64,000 nt of DNA from assembly GCF_001613045.1 (NCBI RefSeq), contig NZ_BDBP01000020.1, forward strand, positions 50,295-114,294, read 5' to 3'. The position numbers and the translations under genes were made by a program. Below are positions 1 through 8,816 of this stretch, piece after piece; positions within the stretch are counted from its first letter, which is position 1; each line of letters opens with the position of its first letter. Under the pieces are notes generated by a model. It was not told the DNA's origin and searched no databases. It worked only from the letters and a program-made list of their open reading frames with translations. The DNA comes from Nocardia lijiangensis NBRC 108240. GTDB taxonomy: Bacteria; Actinomycetota; Actinomycetes; Mycobacteriales; Mycobacteriaceae.

Positions 1-700
1 AGCCGATGCCTAAATCCCCGTGCTGCGGACCGGGCGTTCTCGTTGTGAGATCAATGGTTTCGACTGCACGGTCGAGCCACCATCCCGTGTTCCTACACAT
101 GTCCCACTCGCGGCCGTCGCTACCGCTGGAATACAACTCCAGTGGCAAACCGCGGGAGTCGCGCAGATGCTCCAGCAGCCGGTCGGCGACTCCGCTATCG
201 GGCGTGCCGTCGGTACTGCCGATGGACAGCACACGGTGGCACCACGGGCCTCGTCGCGATTCCGAGCACCAGGACGAATCCGCGAGCACCACAAGGCCAT
301 CCGGTAGCGGCAGCACCCGATCGGCGGCTGGCACCGGAACCGGTTTCGCGCCATAGGACGGAAAGTAGTCCGACCAGAACCACAGCATGAGCAAAACACC
401 GAGTGGGCTTGCCACACAGTAGAGAACGACGAGAACGCCACCGAGCGCGGTCCGAAGTGAAGCCACACCACCCGCTGCCCGGTCGGTGATCAGACCCGCC
501 ACCAGGATGCCCACGCTAGCCAAGATCAGCAACACCTCGACGCTGTACTGCACCTCGCGCAGCGTCCAAGCGAGGAACGACACCACCAGCTGTGTCACCG
601 CGATCGCCGCCAGTGCGACACCCACCCACAGGCGATACCGCGGCGACCGCGCCGCCAACAGCCAGCACACCAACGGAATGACAAAGACCAGTCGTTCCAC
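1..700 (-). CDS. multi-pass membrane protein, partial (runs off left edge)
   Basis: Reading the minus strand from a GTG at 700 gives 233 codons without a stop down to base 1, so the 3' end lies outside the window. The first 120 or so residues form about four hydrophobic segments (starting VERLVFVIPLVCWLLAA). A soluble C-terminal part follows, with several Trp and Cys residues. I do not recognise a family. It is transcribed away from the phage-like module that starts at 785 and is probably ordinary chromosome marking that module's left border. The start has no strong ribosome binding site and could lie elsewhere. The long even hydrophobicity argues that this frame is real and that the competing frames are shadows. 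Confidence 0.7.
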   Translation of the reverse strand, partial: MERLVFVIPLVCWLLAARSPRYRLWVGVALAAIAVTQLVVSFLAWTLREVQYSVEVLLILASVGILVAGLITDRAAGGVASLRTALGGVLVVLYCVASPLGVLLMLWFWSDYFPSYGAKPVPVPAADRVLPLPDGLVVLADSSWCSESRRGPWCHRVLSIGSTDGTPDSGVADRLLEHLRDSRGLPLELYSSGSDGREWDMCRNTGWWLDRAVETIDLTTRTPGPQHGDLGIG

Positions 701-784
701 GCGGCCAGCATAGCCGCAGCCGCATTCGACCGCCCATCTGACTGATCTCGTTGTTGCGCGGTGGATTCCGTGAGGAGGAAAGCT

Positions 785-2647
785 ATGAGTAGTACGTGGG
801 ACACGCCGCCGCCGAGTTTCGACAGGAAGCCGGACCAGAGCAAGGTGGACAGGCTCCAGCCGGGGCAGCGCGCGCTGGTCTGGGATTCGGTGATCAGCGG
901 TTCGATGGCTGGGGTCGATCCGCGCTTGGTGCTGGCTATCGCGCTGGAGGAAGCAGCAGACCAGCACGATGACGATGGAGCGCTGCACGATTTGAATCAG
1001 TGGGGGAAGGGCCACACCCCGTGGGTCGGCAGGATGAATAACCCGGCCGGCTGGTCTCTGGGCATTACCAACGTCAAAGAGCGCACCTTCGAAAAAGTCA
1101 AAGAGAAATATCCCAGCGTATTTCATGATCACGAATGGTCCGACCTCGCGAACGACGACGCTCTGGCTGTTCGTACTACCGCCTACTATCTCAAGTACTT
1201 GCAGGAAACGTATGCCGGGTCTATGCCGGACGAAATCAAGCAGAAGTATACCCTGAATCAATTCTTGGCCTCGGCGTACAATGCGGAGTTCGATGCCGAT
1301 GGCGATAACAATGTGTTGGTGTGGATCAAGGACAAGAAACTCGGGGAAAAGGAGTCGAAGGAGTATCGAGATCGCGTCAAGGACAAGCAGTGGCAGCGTG
1401 CCGAGTCCTTGCTATCGACGATGTGGACTTGGAAGGACCACTCTGGCATCCGGCCGATCAGTGCAACGCTGGATTCGCCGGATCAACCTGCCGCGCTGCT
1501 GAACTCGTGGCTGAATGCCGGTTCTTCGATCCTCGATTCGATTCTGCGCCCCGCGCAGGGCGTCGTGCCGATTGCTGGTGGCATGGACCCGAACCCGAAT
1601 CGTCAGACGGCGGTGAAATATGCCGATGACTGGGCGATCATGAGCAACTGGGAGTATCCGAACTACGATGCGAGCGGCGGCGACTGCACGAGCTTCGCGT
1701 CTCAGGTTTTGCACGCCGGAGGTTTTCAGTTCGATCCCTCGCGGGCCGACGACAGTTTCGCCGTGACCGACCGCTGGCATCCCTACAACCGGAAATACAA
1801 CCACATCGGCAATGAGGCGCCGCATGAAGCAGGTGATTCGGCGCCGCGTCCCTGGCTGAATGTTCAATCGTTGTACAGCTATATCGCCAACGGATACGGG
1901 AATGCGAACGGTGGTCCGACGGGAACGCGGCTGGCACCGATCAGCGTCAACCCGATCACCGGGAATCCCGATCCCAACGCGTTGACCAATGCCGGACTGC
2001 GTCCCGGTGACCTGGTATTCGTTAGTTACGGCGAGAAGAACGAGGACGGGTCCCCGGTCCTCAGCCACACCATGGTCTACGCCGGCCATGGCAATGCGCG
2101 GCAGCGTATCGGTGAGGACGAAAACGGCAACCCGCGGTACCAGTACTTCGAGGACGCCGATTTCGTCGACTACCACAGCAGCAATGTCTACCACGGGTTC
2201 TGGGCCATCCCCAAGGTAGATGAGGACACGGAGAAGGTCGTTACGGACCGGACCGTCACTTACTACCCCGTGCGCATGAACTACCCTGGCGACGCGCAAT
2301 ATCCCGTCCAGCGAGCGGCGGGCGGCGACATCAGAGGTCCCGGTTCGTCCATCGGCGACAAGATTCCGGCGTGGCTGTCCGACGGCGAGTTCGTCATGAA
2401 CGCACGCTCGACATCGGTGAACCGTCCATTCCTGCAGGCACTCAACGCTGACCCGTTCTTCCTGCAGAAGATGCTCGAGCAGCGGGATGCTGCTGCGGCG
2501 GCGAGGGCGAATGCGAATGCCGGCGGGTACGCGCCAGCGGCCGGCGGTGGGGCCGCGACCGTGAACATCTCCATGTCGAGTTCCGAGGACATTGTGGCGC
2601 GGTTGAAAGTGCTGTCGACGCAATGGGAGCTGATGAATTCCCGGTAG
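785..2647 (+). CDS. tail-associated muralytic protein fused to tape-measure C-terminus
   Basis: 620 residues from ATG 785, preceded by GAGGAGGAA at 772-780; an upstream GTG at 761 has no such site. Residues about 30-220 resemble a lysozyme/transglycosylase-like helical domain (MAGVDPRLVLAIALEEAADQ, then NNPAGW). Residues about 280-475 look like an Amidase_6-type cysteine amidase: DCTSFASQ with Cys301, a Trp-rich middle, and SHTMVYAGH with His428. From about 529 the motif LSDGEFVMNARST followed by a Q/L/A-rich end is what ends many actinophage tape-measure proteins. The long coiled coil and membrane segments expected of a tape measure are missing, so this looks like a reduced or chimeric tail-tip lysin. 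It is the first gene of the tail module and probably acts on peptidoglycan during delivery. Confidence 0.75.
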   Translation: MSSTWDTPPPSFDRKPDQSKVDRLQPGQRALVWDSVISGSMAGVDPRLVLAIALEEAADQHDDDGALHDLNQWGKGHTPWVGRMNNPAGWSLGITNVKERTFEKVKEKYPSVFHDHEWSDLANDDALAVRTTAYYLKYLQETYAGSMPDEIKQKYTLNQFLASAYNAEFDADGDNNVLVWIKDKKLGEKESKEYRDRVKDKQWQRAESLLSTMWTWKDHSGIRPISATLDSPDQPAALLNSWLNAGSSILDSILRPAQGVVPIAGGMDPNPNRQTAVKYADDWAIMSNWEYPNYDASGGDCTSFASQVLHAGGFQFDPSRADDSFAVTDRWHPYNRKYNHIGNEAPHEAGDSAPRPWLNVQSLYSYIANGYGNANGGPTGTRLAPISVNPITGNPDPNALTNAGLRPGDLVFVSYGEKNEDGSPVLSHTMVYAGHGNARQRIGEDENGNPRYQYFEDADFVDYHSSNVYHGFWAIPKVDEDTEKVVTDRTVTYYPVRMNYPGDAQYPVQRAAGGDIRGPGSSIGDKIPAWLSDGEFVMNARSTSVNRPFLQALNADPFFLQKMLEQRDAAAAARANANAGGYAPAAGGGAATVNISMSSSEDIVARLKVLSTQWELMNSR

Positions 2648-2725
2648 GCGGTATCGACGCCGACTGGTTCGAGATCGTCGGTCGGCGAGTCTATTTCAGA
2701 TTTTCAAGAGAATTGAGGTGAGGTT

Positions 2726-3610
2726 GTGGCGTCGAATGCCGCGATGATCACGGTGACCGGAGTCGACGGATCGGTATGGACGATCGCCGGCCAGGGCAGT
2801 GGCCGTGAGGGTGTGGATTTGGCTACGTCGCCGAGCGGACTGTACGACGCTCCGGTGACGACGATCTGGAACCAGTCGGCGTTCCAGATCGGCTCGTCGT
2901 TCGGTGGTTACCGGACCAACAAGCGCGATGTCGTATTCGCGGTCAATGTCTTCGAAGCCGCGGGGCGGACGTGGGAGGGAGTGGACTCCGCATGGCGCAA
3001 AGCATGGGCCTACGACCGGGATTCGACGCTGACGATCACGACCGACTTCGGAACCCGGTCGCTGAAGCTGCGGATGTCCGAGCAGCCGGACTTCAAGCCG
3101 GACAAGGACCCGCATCTGCGGAGGCAGGGCAAGGTCGTGATGACCTGTGTCGCGGGCAATCCCTGGTGGGTGGAGTCCGATGTGACGAGCGCGTGGACGT
3201 CGACCATGAACACCACGGGCGCGAACGTGAGCCAGCAAGGCACGGTCAGCATCGCCAACCCGACGGATCAGCCGATGTGGCTGAAGTGGGTGTGCTCGGC
3301 GCCGGGCAAATGGACGCTGCCCGACTTCTCGTGGGGCGCGGTAGATCGTGACGAGGCGCGCGTCATCACGCTGCCGATGACCAGCGCCGGGCAAGACTTG
3401 ACGGTCGACACCGATCCGATGGAGGAGATGATCGTCGCGGCGAACAGTTCGCAGATCTGGGCGTTGATGAACGGCGTCAGCTTCCTCTACCCGGTGCCCG
3501 CGTACACCCCCGCCACGGATGTTCCCGTGAAGGTGTCCGGCGCGCCTACCGGCGCTTCGGTGATGGTCGTGCAGCCGCGGAACTGGTCGCGTCCGTGGGG
3601 GTTGCAGTGA
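2726..3610 (+). CDS. distal-tail-like minor tail protein
   Basis: 294 residues from GTG 2726, with a purine-rich TTGAGGTGAGG site just upstream. The product looks like the minor tail proteins that follow the tape measure in mycobacterial and Rhodococcus siphophages. It has an N-terminal beta-rich domain (ITVTGVDGSVWTIAGQGSG), a central region with Trp-rich strands (GNPWWVESD, about residue 150), and a C-terminal galectin-like beta region. By analogy it would form the ring joining the tail tube to the tip proteins. Its stop overlaps the GTG start of the next gene, so the two are translationally coupled. The family call is inferred from gene order and sequence style, not from a single diagnostic motif. 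Confidence 0.7.
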   Translation: MASNAAMITVTGVDGSVWTIAGQGSGREGVDLATSPSGLYDAPVTTIWNQSAFQIGSSFGGYRTNKRDVVFAVNVFEAAGRTWEGVDSAWRKAWAYDRDSTLTITTDFGTRSLKLRMSEQPDFKPDKDPHLRRQGKVVMTCVAGNPWWVESDVTSAWTSTMNTTGANVSQQGTVSIANPTDQPMWLKWVCSAPGKWTLPDFSWGAVDRDEARVITLPMTSAGQDLTVDTDPMEEMIVAANSSQIWALMNGVSFLYPVPAYTPATDVPVKVSGAPTGASVMVVQPRNWSRPWGLQ

Positions 3611-5286
3611 CCACCGCGCTCGACCTGCCCGCACTCTACGCGGACGCGCAGCTGGCCAAATCGACTCGCAAGCAGCAGCGTTACGCGCGGCCGCTGGTGC
3701 GGCTGTGGGACGGTGACTGGAATCTGCGCGGCACCTGCGGCGCGGAGATCAGCGCCGACTTCCGGTGGGTGCTCAACCAGTCCGGCACCGGCTTGCTGGT
3801 GCTGCCTTACGACTACTACCTGGCCAAGTGGGCCGTCGACATCAACGGCCGCACGAAACAGAACGTGCACATCACCGTCGACAAGGACGGCGCGCGCTGG
3901 GACGGCCGGTTGGAGAAGGCGGTCATCAAGACCGACGACCACGGCGTCACAACGGTGGAGCTGCTGTTCATGCACTCCTATCAAGAACTCAAGCACATCT
4001 ATTGCTGGTCGAATCCGTTTCTGCCTGCGGCGGTGCAGTTCCCGCGCGAGTTCCTGCTCGCAGGGCCCGGTGTGTGGGTGCTCAAGACGGCACTGCACCT
4101 GAACCTGCTGCGATTGGAAACCGCGGGGTGGACACTGCCCGACGATCCCATGGACGTCAGCAGCTGGGGGAACCTCGACCAATCGAACTGGGCAGTGGTC
4201 GTGAAGCCCGGCGACTTCGTCTCCGATACGTCGGTGTGGACGATCTTCGGCTCCCGGTTCCGGAACTTTCACGAGGCCGCAGCAGGCACCTTGGAGACCG
4301 CGCAGCTGGCTGTCGTGACCCGGCGTTGGCTCCGCGGCGACCCGGAGCCGTGGCCGGGTGCGAACCTGCGGCACGGCTGCCTGGTGGTCGACATCGTCGA
4401 CAAGTCCGGATTCTGGACCGGCACCAGCACCGGCGGCAACATGTGGGACGGCCTGCAGCACACCATGCAGGTGCTCGACAACACCTTGCTCGACTACAGC
4501 CCGGACGTGCTGCCCGATATGAATGCGCCTGAGCTGTACAAGAATCCGGGATGGATGGGCACGTTGCCGTCGAATCCCTGGGTGGTGTATCGGCAGAACG
4601 AGAACACCGGTATCCAGACTTCGCAGTTCGTGGTCAATCCGTCGTCGGCGGTGCAGATCCTCACCGGTGGTCATTCGATGCCCGGCGTGAACGAGGCGAT
4701 CTCCTCGGCGATCCAGTTCGTCGGCATGGTCACGGCCGGCGCGCTCGGCGAGGTGCCGTTCGTCGGTCCCATCCTGGCGGGCGTCGCCAACGGTACGACC
4801 GCGGTGGTGGACACCATCGCGATGGCGCTGCTCTCCGACACACTGTTGGCCTGGATGCAGTTCAAATCGCCGCAGCGGGAGAACAATTCGGGCTGGTCGC
4901 ACTACTACGAGCATTTCGAGAACAGTGCCGATCGCGCGTACACCCTCGGCTCGCTGCTCACCCTCGGTGAGGGCCTGTGGAAGACGCGACGCCACTTCAC
5001 CCACAAGTTCACCGTCGCGAACGGCGAACCGTACCTGATCGGCGATCAGGGCCAGGGGCACTTCTTCCTCGGCGACCGCGTCGGTTCCACCGTCAAGGGC
5101 ATGCCGGAAGGCTCGATCTATGTCGACCAGGTCACCGAGCTCGAGCTCGCATGGTCGCGCACGGCCAGTCCCGCCTGGCAGATCACCATCGGTTCGGACC
5201 GCGATCACGACATGCCGTTCGCCAAGTCCATGCGGGTGGTCGCCGACATCGTCGACGACATTCACGCTCTCGCCGTCCAGATGTAA
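3607..5286 (+). CDS. minor tail protein, ReqiPepy6 Gp37-like
   Basis: 559 residues from GTG 3607, which overlaps the preceding TGA (GTGA) and has GGGGG five bases upstream. An alternative GTG at 3595 would overlap by 16 bases. The opening (an RPLVRLWDGDWN box, then LPYDYYLAKW) and the repeated beta strands match the Gp37-like tail proteins of actinophages, which I take to be tail-tip, hub-like components. A hydrophobic glycine/alanine-rich stretch near residues 370-420 (GALGEVPFVGPILAGVANGT) resembles the membrane-insertion segment often present in these proteins. It sits in the expected third position of the tail-tip operon. An overlapping 621-codon antisense frame is a GC-skew shadow. Confidence 0.75.
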   Translation: MTTALDLPALYADAQLAKSTRKQQRYARPLVRLWDGDWNLRGTCGAEISADFRWVLNQSGTGLLVLPYDYYLAKWAVDINGRTKQNVHITVDKDGARWDGRLEKAVIKTDDHGVTTVELLFMHSYQELKHIYCWSNPFLPAAVQFPREFLLAGPGVWVLKTALHLNLLRLETAGWTLPDDPMDVSSWGNLDQSNWAVVVKPGDFVSDTSVWTIFGSRFRNFHEAAAGTLETAQLAVVTRRWLRGDPEPWPGANLRHGCLVVDIVDKSGFWTGTSTGGNMWDGLQHTMQVLDNTLLDYSPDVLPDMNAPELYKNPGWMGTLPSNPWVVYRQNENTGIQTSQFVVNPSSAVQILTGGHSMPGVNEAISSAIQFVGMVTAGALGEVPFVGPILAGVANGTTAVVDTIAMALLSDTLLAWMQFKSPQRENNSGWSHYYEHFENSADRAYTLGSLLTLGEGLWKTRRHFTHKFTVANGEPYLIGDQGQGHFFLGDRVGSTVKGMPEGSIYVDQVTELELAWSRTASPAWQITIGSDRDHDMPFAKSMRVVADIVDDIHALAVQM

Positions 5287-5372
5287 TCCCGACCGAGCTC
5301 GCCGCACCGCGGGCTCGGAAAGGTCGAACAGGGCGGTCTCGCCAAATCTCATTTCTATTGCCGGAGAGAACT

Positions 5373-5810
5373 ATGCCTATTCCCTTGCACGAGGACTGTG
5401 ATCCCAACGATCCGTACGACGCGTTCGTGTGGGCTCTCGTCGGATTGCCCGGCCCGCGCAACTCGCCGTTGCTGGTACACCCAGATGTGCTGCGGCAGTG
5501 GTCGAAACATCTCTGGGATCTCGGTTTCCGACACTATGCCGACGAGCAGGTCAAGGAATACATCCCGCCGGCGCGCGGCGTCACCCATTGGCTCAACGGC
5601 GCAGGCCAGTGGGCCGAGAAGGGCGCAGCGCGGCCGCCGGAAACATCGGCGCCCGACGTGGCCCAGTTGACCCCGGACGAGCGGGCGAACCTGGTGGAGC
5701 AGCTACGCGAGTCCGGTGAGCTCAAGCATCTGGTCGATCCGCGCGAGCTGGACCTCAATCACGCGCAAGTCGGCGATGCCGAGAGCGTCGCGTCCGATGG
5801 TGACCGATGA
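5373..5810 (+). CDS. phage gene-29-family tail protein
   Basis: 145 residues from ATG 5373, with a GGAGAG site. The start MPIPLHEDCDPNDPYDAF and the internal WSKHLWDLGFRHYADEQ and GVTHWLNGAGQW motifs match the small phage gene-29 protein family found between minor tail genes in mycobacteriophages. Its biochemical role is not known to me; position suggests a tail-tip structural or assembly part. A charged C-terminus (LTPDERANLVEQLRESGEL) may be a short coiled coil. The last codons overlap the ATG of the next gene (ATGA), so translation is coupled. Most of the longer frame reaching back to 4977 is non-coding read-through of the previous gene. Confidence 0.75.
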   Translation: MPIPLHEDCDPNDPYDAFVWALVGLPGPRNSPLLVHPDVLRQWSKHLWDLGFRHYADEQVKEYIPPARGVTHWLNGAGQWAEKGAARPPETSAPDVAQLTPDERANLVEQLRESGELKHLVDPRELDLNHAQVGDAESVASDGDR

Positions 5811-7192
5811 CGAATCCCGACAAGAAGATTCCTCCCGGCGCCTATACCGGAGGCTCGATCCGCAACCTGCAGAAGGTCACCTGGGCGTCGGCGCAGGCCT
5901 CGATCATGTCGAATGTCATGCAGTCCTTCGCCGGTGTGGACGCCATCGGCGCGAATCTGAACTCCGCGACCAACCGTGCGCTCAATGCGGCGAGTTCGGC
6001 ACAGACCGATGCTTCCGACGCGCAGGTGACCGCGAATGCGGCTCAGAGCACGTCGGCGTCCAACGCTGCGGCCATCGCCAATCTGCAAACCGACAGGACG
6101 CAGAACGAGGTCGGCGGAGCGGCGGTCACCGACAGCTTCGAGTCCTGGGACACCACGAAGTGGTCGGTCGCCAAGTGGGTCGACGGCAGTCACACCGTCC
6201 CGGACATGGTCGTCGTCAATAACCAAGCCGGTATCGCGAAGAGCGGAAACACCGGCACGGGTGGCGATTTCGCACTGTACAGAACACCTCTCATGACCGA
6301 CTCCCAGTCGGTGTCGTTGGTGTTGGGTCGCGCCAATCAGGCGGGCTATTTCACCGGCAGCGGTGTTCTCATCCGCGCGGCTGTGGACCTGTCGACTTTC
6401 GTTCTGGTGCAGCTCGGGACCTCCAAGATCTCACTCCAGCGGGCAACGTTGATCAATGGTCAGATGACCGTCACGATCTGGACCGAAAGAACGAATCTGT
6501 CACTGAATACCGGTGATACGGTCACCGTCAGTGCGACCGGCTCGTCCTACGAGGTTCTCGTCAACGGCGTCAGCAGACTCGGCTATCAAGACACCGCTGT
6601 CACGTCCCCGGTCGGCGCAGGCAACCGGTGGGTCGGGTTCTACAGCGCGTGCTACGCGGATTCCGACTGGTCCGGCACCACCCTGTACTTCGGTTTCGAC
6701 ATCGAATCCTTCGCTGCGGCCGACACCTCGTCGCCGCCCGTCGTCGGTACCGGCTGGTCGCTGTATCGCCAGAGCGCGACGGCGGTCGCGCAAAGTGCGG
6801 GAAGTGTCCGTTACGGAACCATTTTCGACACAGTGCGTCAGGCGAACAAGGTCAACGTCCTCAACCTTGCTGCGGGCCAGATCCAGATCACCAAACCTGG
6901 CTGGTACGTGATGAGCGTCGGCGCGCAATGGGCTCAAGCGTGCGGAGAGGGATACAACTACAACGTCTCGTTGTGGTCCGCGCCGAGTCCCGAGGGGCAA
7001 TGGAAGGTCGTTCGCAACGCCGGTGAGACCGCAGGATCTGCGGTCTATCGAGTTTCGGGAACATTCGTTGTTTTCGCGGGCGCGGGGAGTGTCTGGGCAC
7101 CAGGTTATTACATTGCCGGCCCCAACCAAATGTACGGCGATCCGTCTGGTACCCACACCTATTTCGACGGGGCGCTCAGCTCCTTCTCCTGA
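5807..7192 (+). CDS. fibre-like minor tail protein
   Basis: 461 residues from ATG 5807, overlapping the previous stop by four bases. Residues about 40-105 are Ala/Ser/Asn-rich with heptad-like spacing (ATNRALNAASSAQTDA) and should form a trimeric helical shaft. From about residue 105 the protein becomes beta-rich, with a jelly-roll or lectin-like domain (VTDSFESWDTTKWSVAKW). The last 150 residues have the look of a C1q/TNF-like trimer head (GWYVMSVGAQWAQACGEGYN). This layout suits a receptor-binding fibre or tip protein that would define the target surface. The specific fold names are inference. It ends just before a 144-base gap and the small LtfC-like gene. Confidence 0.65.
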   Translation: MTNPDKKIPPGAYTGGSIRNLQKVTWASAQASIMSNVMQSFAGVDAIGANLNSATNRALNAASSAQTDASDAQVTANAAQSTSASNAAAIANLQTDRTQNEVGGAAVTDSFESWDTTKWSVAKWVDGSHTVPDMVVVNNQAGIAKSGNTGTGGDFALYRTPLMTDSQSVSLVLGRANQAGYFTGSGVLIRAAVDLSTFVLVQLGTSKISLQRATLINGQMTVTIWTERTNLSLNTGDTVTVSATGSSYEVLVNGVSRLGYQDTAVTSPVGAGNRWVGFYSACYADSDWSGTTLYFGFDIESFAAADTSSPPVVGTGWSLYRQSATAVAQSAGSVRYGTIFDTVRQANKVNVLNLAAGQIQITKPGWYVMSVGAQWAQACGEGYNYNVSLWSAPSPEGQWKVVRNAGETAGSAVYRVSGTFVVFAGAGSVWAPGYYIAGPNQMYGDPSGTHTYFDGALSSFS

Positions 7193-7336
7193 GAATCGAT
7201 CTCAGCGGTGCCGGACGCCACCATCGCGTGGCACCACCGTCGTCGGCACCACATCGAAGCGGCCGAGTGCGGCCGAATCCTTGAACCAACCCGTCCGAGG
7301 ACTCCATGGACGTGGTCGAACAAAACAGAGGAACCT

Positions 7337-7672
7337 ATGAGCACACAGAATGGTCCCGGATACCTCGGCTACCAGCCCACGCTCGAACCGCTGAAACTGA
7401 CTACCGGCGCCAGCTTCGTGCAGACCATCCAGCCTTCCGACGGAGCCGTATTTCCCAATGGCACTACGGTTTCCATCGTGCTGACCGCGCCAGGGGGCAC
7501 AGCCATCGGCGCCTGGCCCGCCACCGTCACCTCGAACGCTGCGGCGTGGACCGTGCCTGCCGCGATCTGCGACGACATTCCGGCGAATTCGCGATACACG
7601 ATGCTGGTCACCTATCCCACCTCGCCGGCGACCACGTACGCCTGGTACGCGGGCACCGTCATCCGGACCTAA
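7337..7672 (+). CDS. LtfC-like beta-sandwich tail protein
   Basis: 111 residues from ATG 7337, with AGAGGAA upstream; the longer frame back to 7208 is not needed. The opening GPGYLGYQPTLEPLKLTTG followed by GASFVQTIQP, and alternating hydrophobic/polar strands to the end, fit the LtfC/p132/Gp6 type of small beta-sandwich tail protein in actinophages. Such proteins lie next to tail fibres and are thought to be structural accessories. The base composition and the spacing of about 80 to 140 bases to its neighbours match the rest of the module. A role in fibre attachment is inferred from position only. Confidence 0.6.
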   Translation: MSTQNGPGYLGYQPTLEPLKLTTGASFVQTIQPSDGAVFPNGTTVSIVLTAPGGTAIGAWPATVTSNAAAWTVPAAICDDIPANSRYTMLVTYPTSPATTYAWYAGTVIRT

Positions 7673-7749
7673 CCCGGTTCCGCAGTCCCTGTCGACGTTC
7701 GGCAGCGACGAATCACCCTTTCACGCAACAACTCTCAAGGAGCCCTCTC

Positions 7750-8100
7750 ATGGCTATCGCCGTCACCTCGACCAAGAACGCGCTGTGCACCGCCTACGCC
7801 AACATCGCAAGCACCGTCTACGTCTCGGTCCACACCGCCGACCCGGGCACCAGCGGCACCAACGAGGCGTCCGGCGGTTCCCCCGCCTACAAGCGGGTCG
7901 CCACCACCTGGTCCGCCCCGGCCAACGGCCAGATCACCGGCAGCCAGGTCACCATCGACCTGCCCGCGGGCACCTACACCCACGCGGGTCTGTGGAGCGC
8001 CCTCAACAACGGCACCTTCATCGACAAGGTCGCCATCGCCTCCACCACCCTCGGCGCTCAGGGCACGCTGCTCATCACCCCCACCTTCACCATGAGCTGA
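7750..8100 (+). CDS. small tail fibre-associated protein
   Basis: 116 residues from ATG 7750, with a clear AAGGAG site. The protein starts MAIAVTSTKNALCTAYANIA, contains VSVHTADPGTSGTNEASGG and a beta-rich second half. This pattern recurs in small proteins of actinophage tail-fibre loci that carry a TADPGTSG-like segment. I know of no assigned biochemical function. It follows the LtfC-like gene and precedes a Pro/Ala/Ser-rich gene, so it is probably a structural component of the tip or fibre. Confidence 0.6.
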   Translation: MAIAVTSTKNALCTAYANIASTVYVSVHTADPGTSGTNEASGGSPAYKRVATTWSAPANGQITGSQVTIDLPAGTYTHAGLWSALNNGTFIDKVAIASTTLGAQGTLLITPTFTMS

Positions 8101-8123
8101 CCGGAGCCGAATCGGAGAGTTCG

Positions 8124-8630
8124 ATGACACCACCAGGTCAGGTGATCGCGGCGGCTCTGCCTGCGTCGCCGACTGTGGCCCTTCCTGTTCCGGCGCCGTC
8201 GGCAGGCACGGGGGCGCTACCGAGGACTCCGGTCACCGTCATCGACGGGACGCGGGTCCCAGTCGTTCCCACTTTCGTGTACGCGGCCTTCGCGGGCGCC
8301 GCCGGACCGGCCGCGCCGTCCACTCCGTCCGCGACAGCAGCGGCCGCCTCCAGCGGAGCCGGTCTGCTGACCGCCGCGACGCGGTCCTCGCAATCCGTCG
8401 TCCCTGGTTTCGGCGACACCGCGTCCCCTACGGCGCGTGTGGTCGTCGGTTCCGGCGGCGCAGTGGTGCTGAGCGCGTGGTTCGACGCCGACACCCGTGC
8501 CGTGGCAGCCGATGCCGCCTTCTCCGGTACCGGTGAGCTCGCGACGGTGACCGTGACGCACTGCGATGCGTTGCCGTCGTTCTACGCGCTGGGTACCGCC
8601 ACCGCTGCTGTCTCCAGCACTTCCGGGTAG
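8124..8630 (+). CDS. Ala/Pro/Ser/Val-rich minor tail protein
   Basis: 168 residues from ATG 8124, with CGGAGAG upstream. The sequence is low in charge and rich in Ala, Pro, Ser, Thr and Val (SPTVALPVPAPSAGTGALP), followed by beta-like strands (VVVGSGGAVVLSAWFD). The gene at 8817 has the same style and partly similar strand patterns (QSAVVLVSAEFGG against GGAVVLSAWFD), so the two may be distant paralogues of one fibre or decoration domain. A strong hairpin follows at 8681. I cannot assign a named family. Confidence 0.55.
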   Translation: MTPPGQVIAAALPASPTVALPVPAPSAGTGALPRTPVTVIDGTRVPVVPTFVYAAFAGAAGPAAPSTPSATAAAASSGAGLLTAATRSSQSVVPGFGDTASPTARVVVGSGGAVVLSAWFDADTRAVAADAAFSGTGELATVTVTHCDALPSFYALGTATAAVSSTSG

Positions 8631-8680
8631 TCAGCCCCTCGACCCCGGGCGAATCGGGGTGGCGCTTGCCGCCTGACATC

Positions 8681-8713
8681 GTGCCGCGCTCGACCGATGG
8701 TCGAGCGCGGCAC
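8681..8713 (+). terminator. 15-bp perfect hairpin inside the tail operon
   Basis: GTGCCGCGCTCGACC (8681-8695) pairs perfectly with GGTCGAGCGCGGCAC (8699-8713) around a GAT loop and is followed by TTCGTTTC. It is the strongest stem in the tail module and lies between two co-oriented tail genes. It probably ends or attenuates transcription there, so the genes from 8817 may need their own promoter or be made in lower amounts. Confidence 0.65.
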
Positions 8714-8816
8714 TTCGTTTCTCCGAGGCCATCGTCCCCCGCCTCGGCCGGTACTCGGAAATCGCCGCACTCGGGACGCGAATTATTGGATACCAATCAT
8801 TTTGAAGGAAGTCGCT

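Noticed and set aside
3487..5352. 621-codon leftward frame opposite the Gp37-like tail gene
   Set aside because: Arg/His/Val-rich shadow with no motif; the plus-strand gene fits the tail operon and its coupling.
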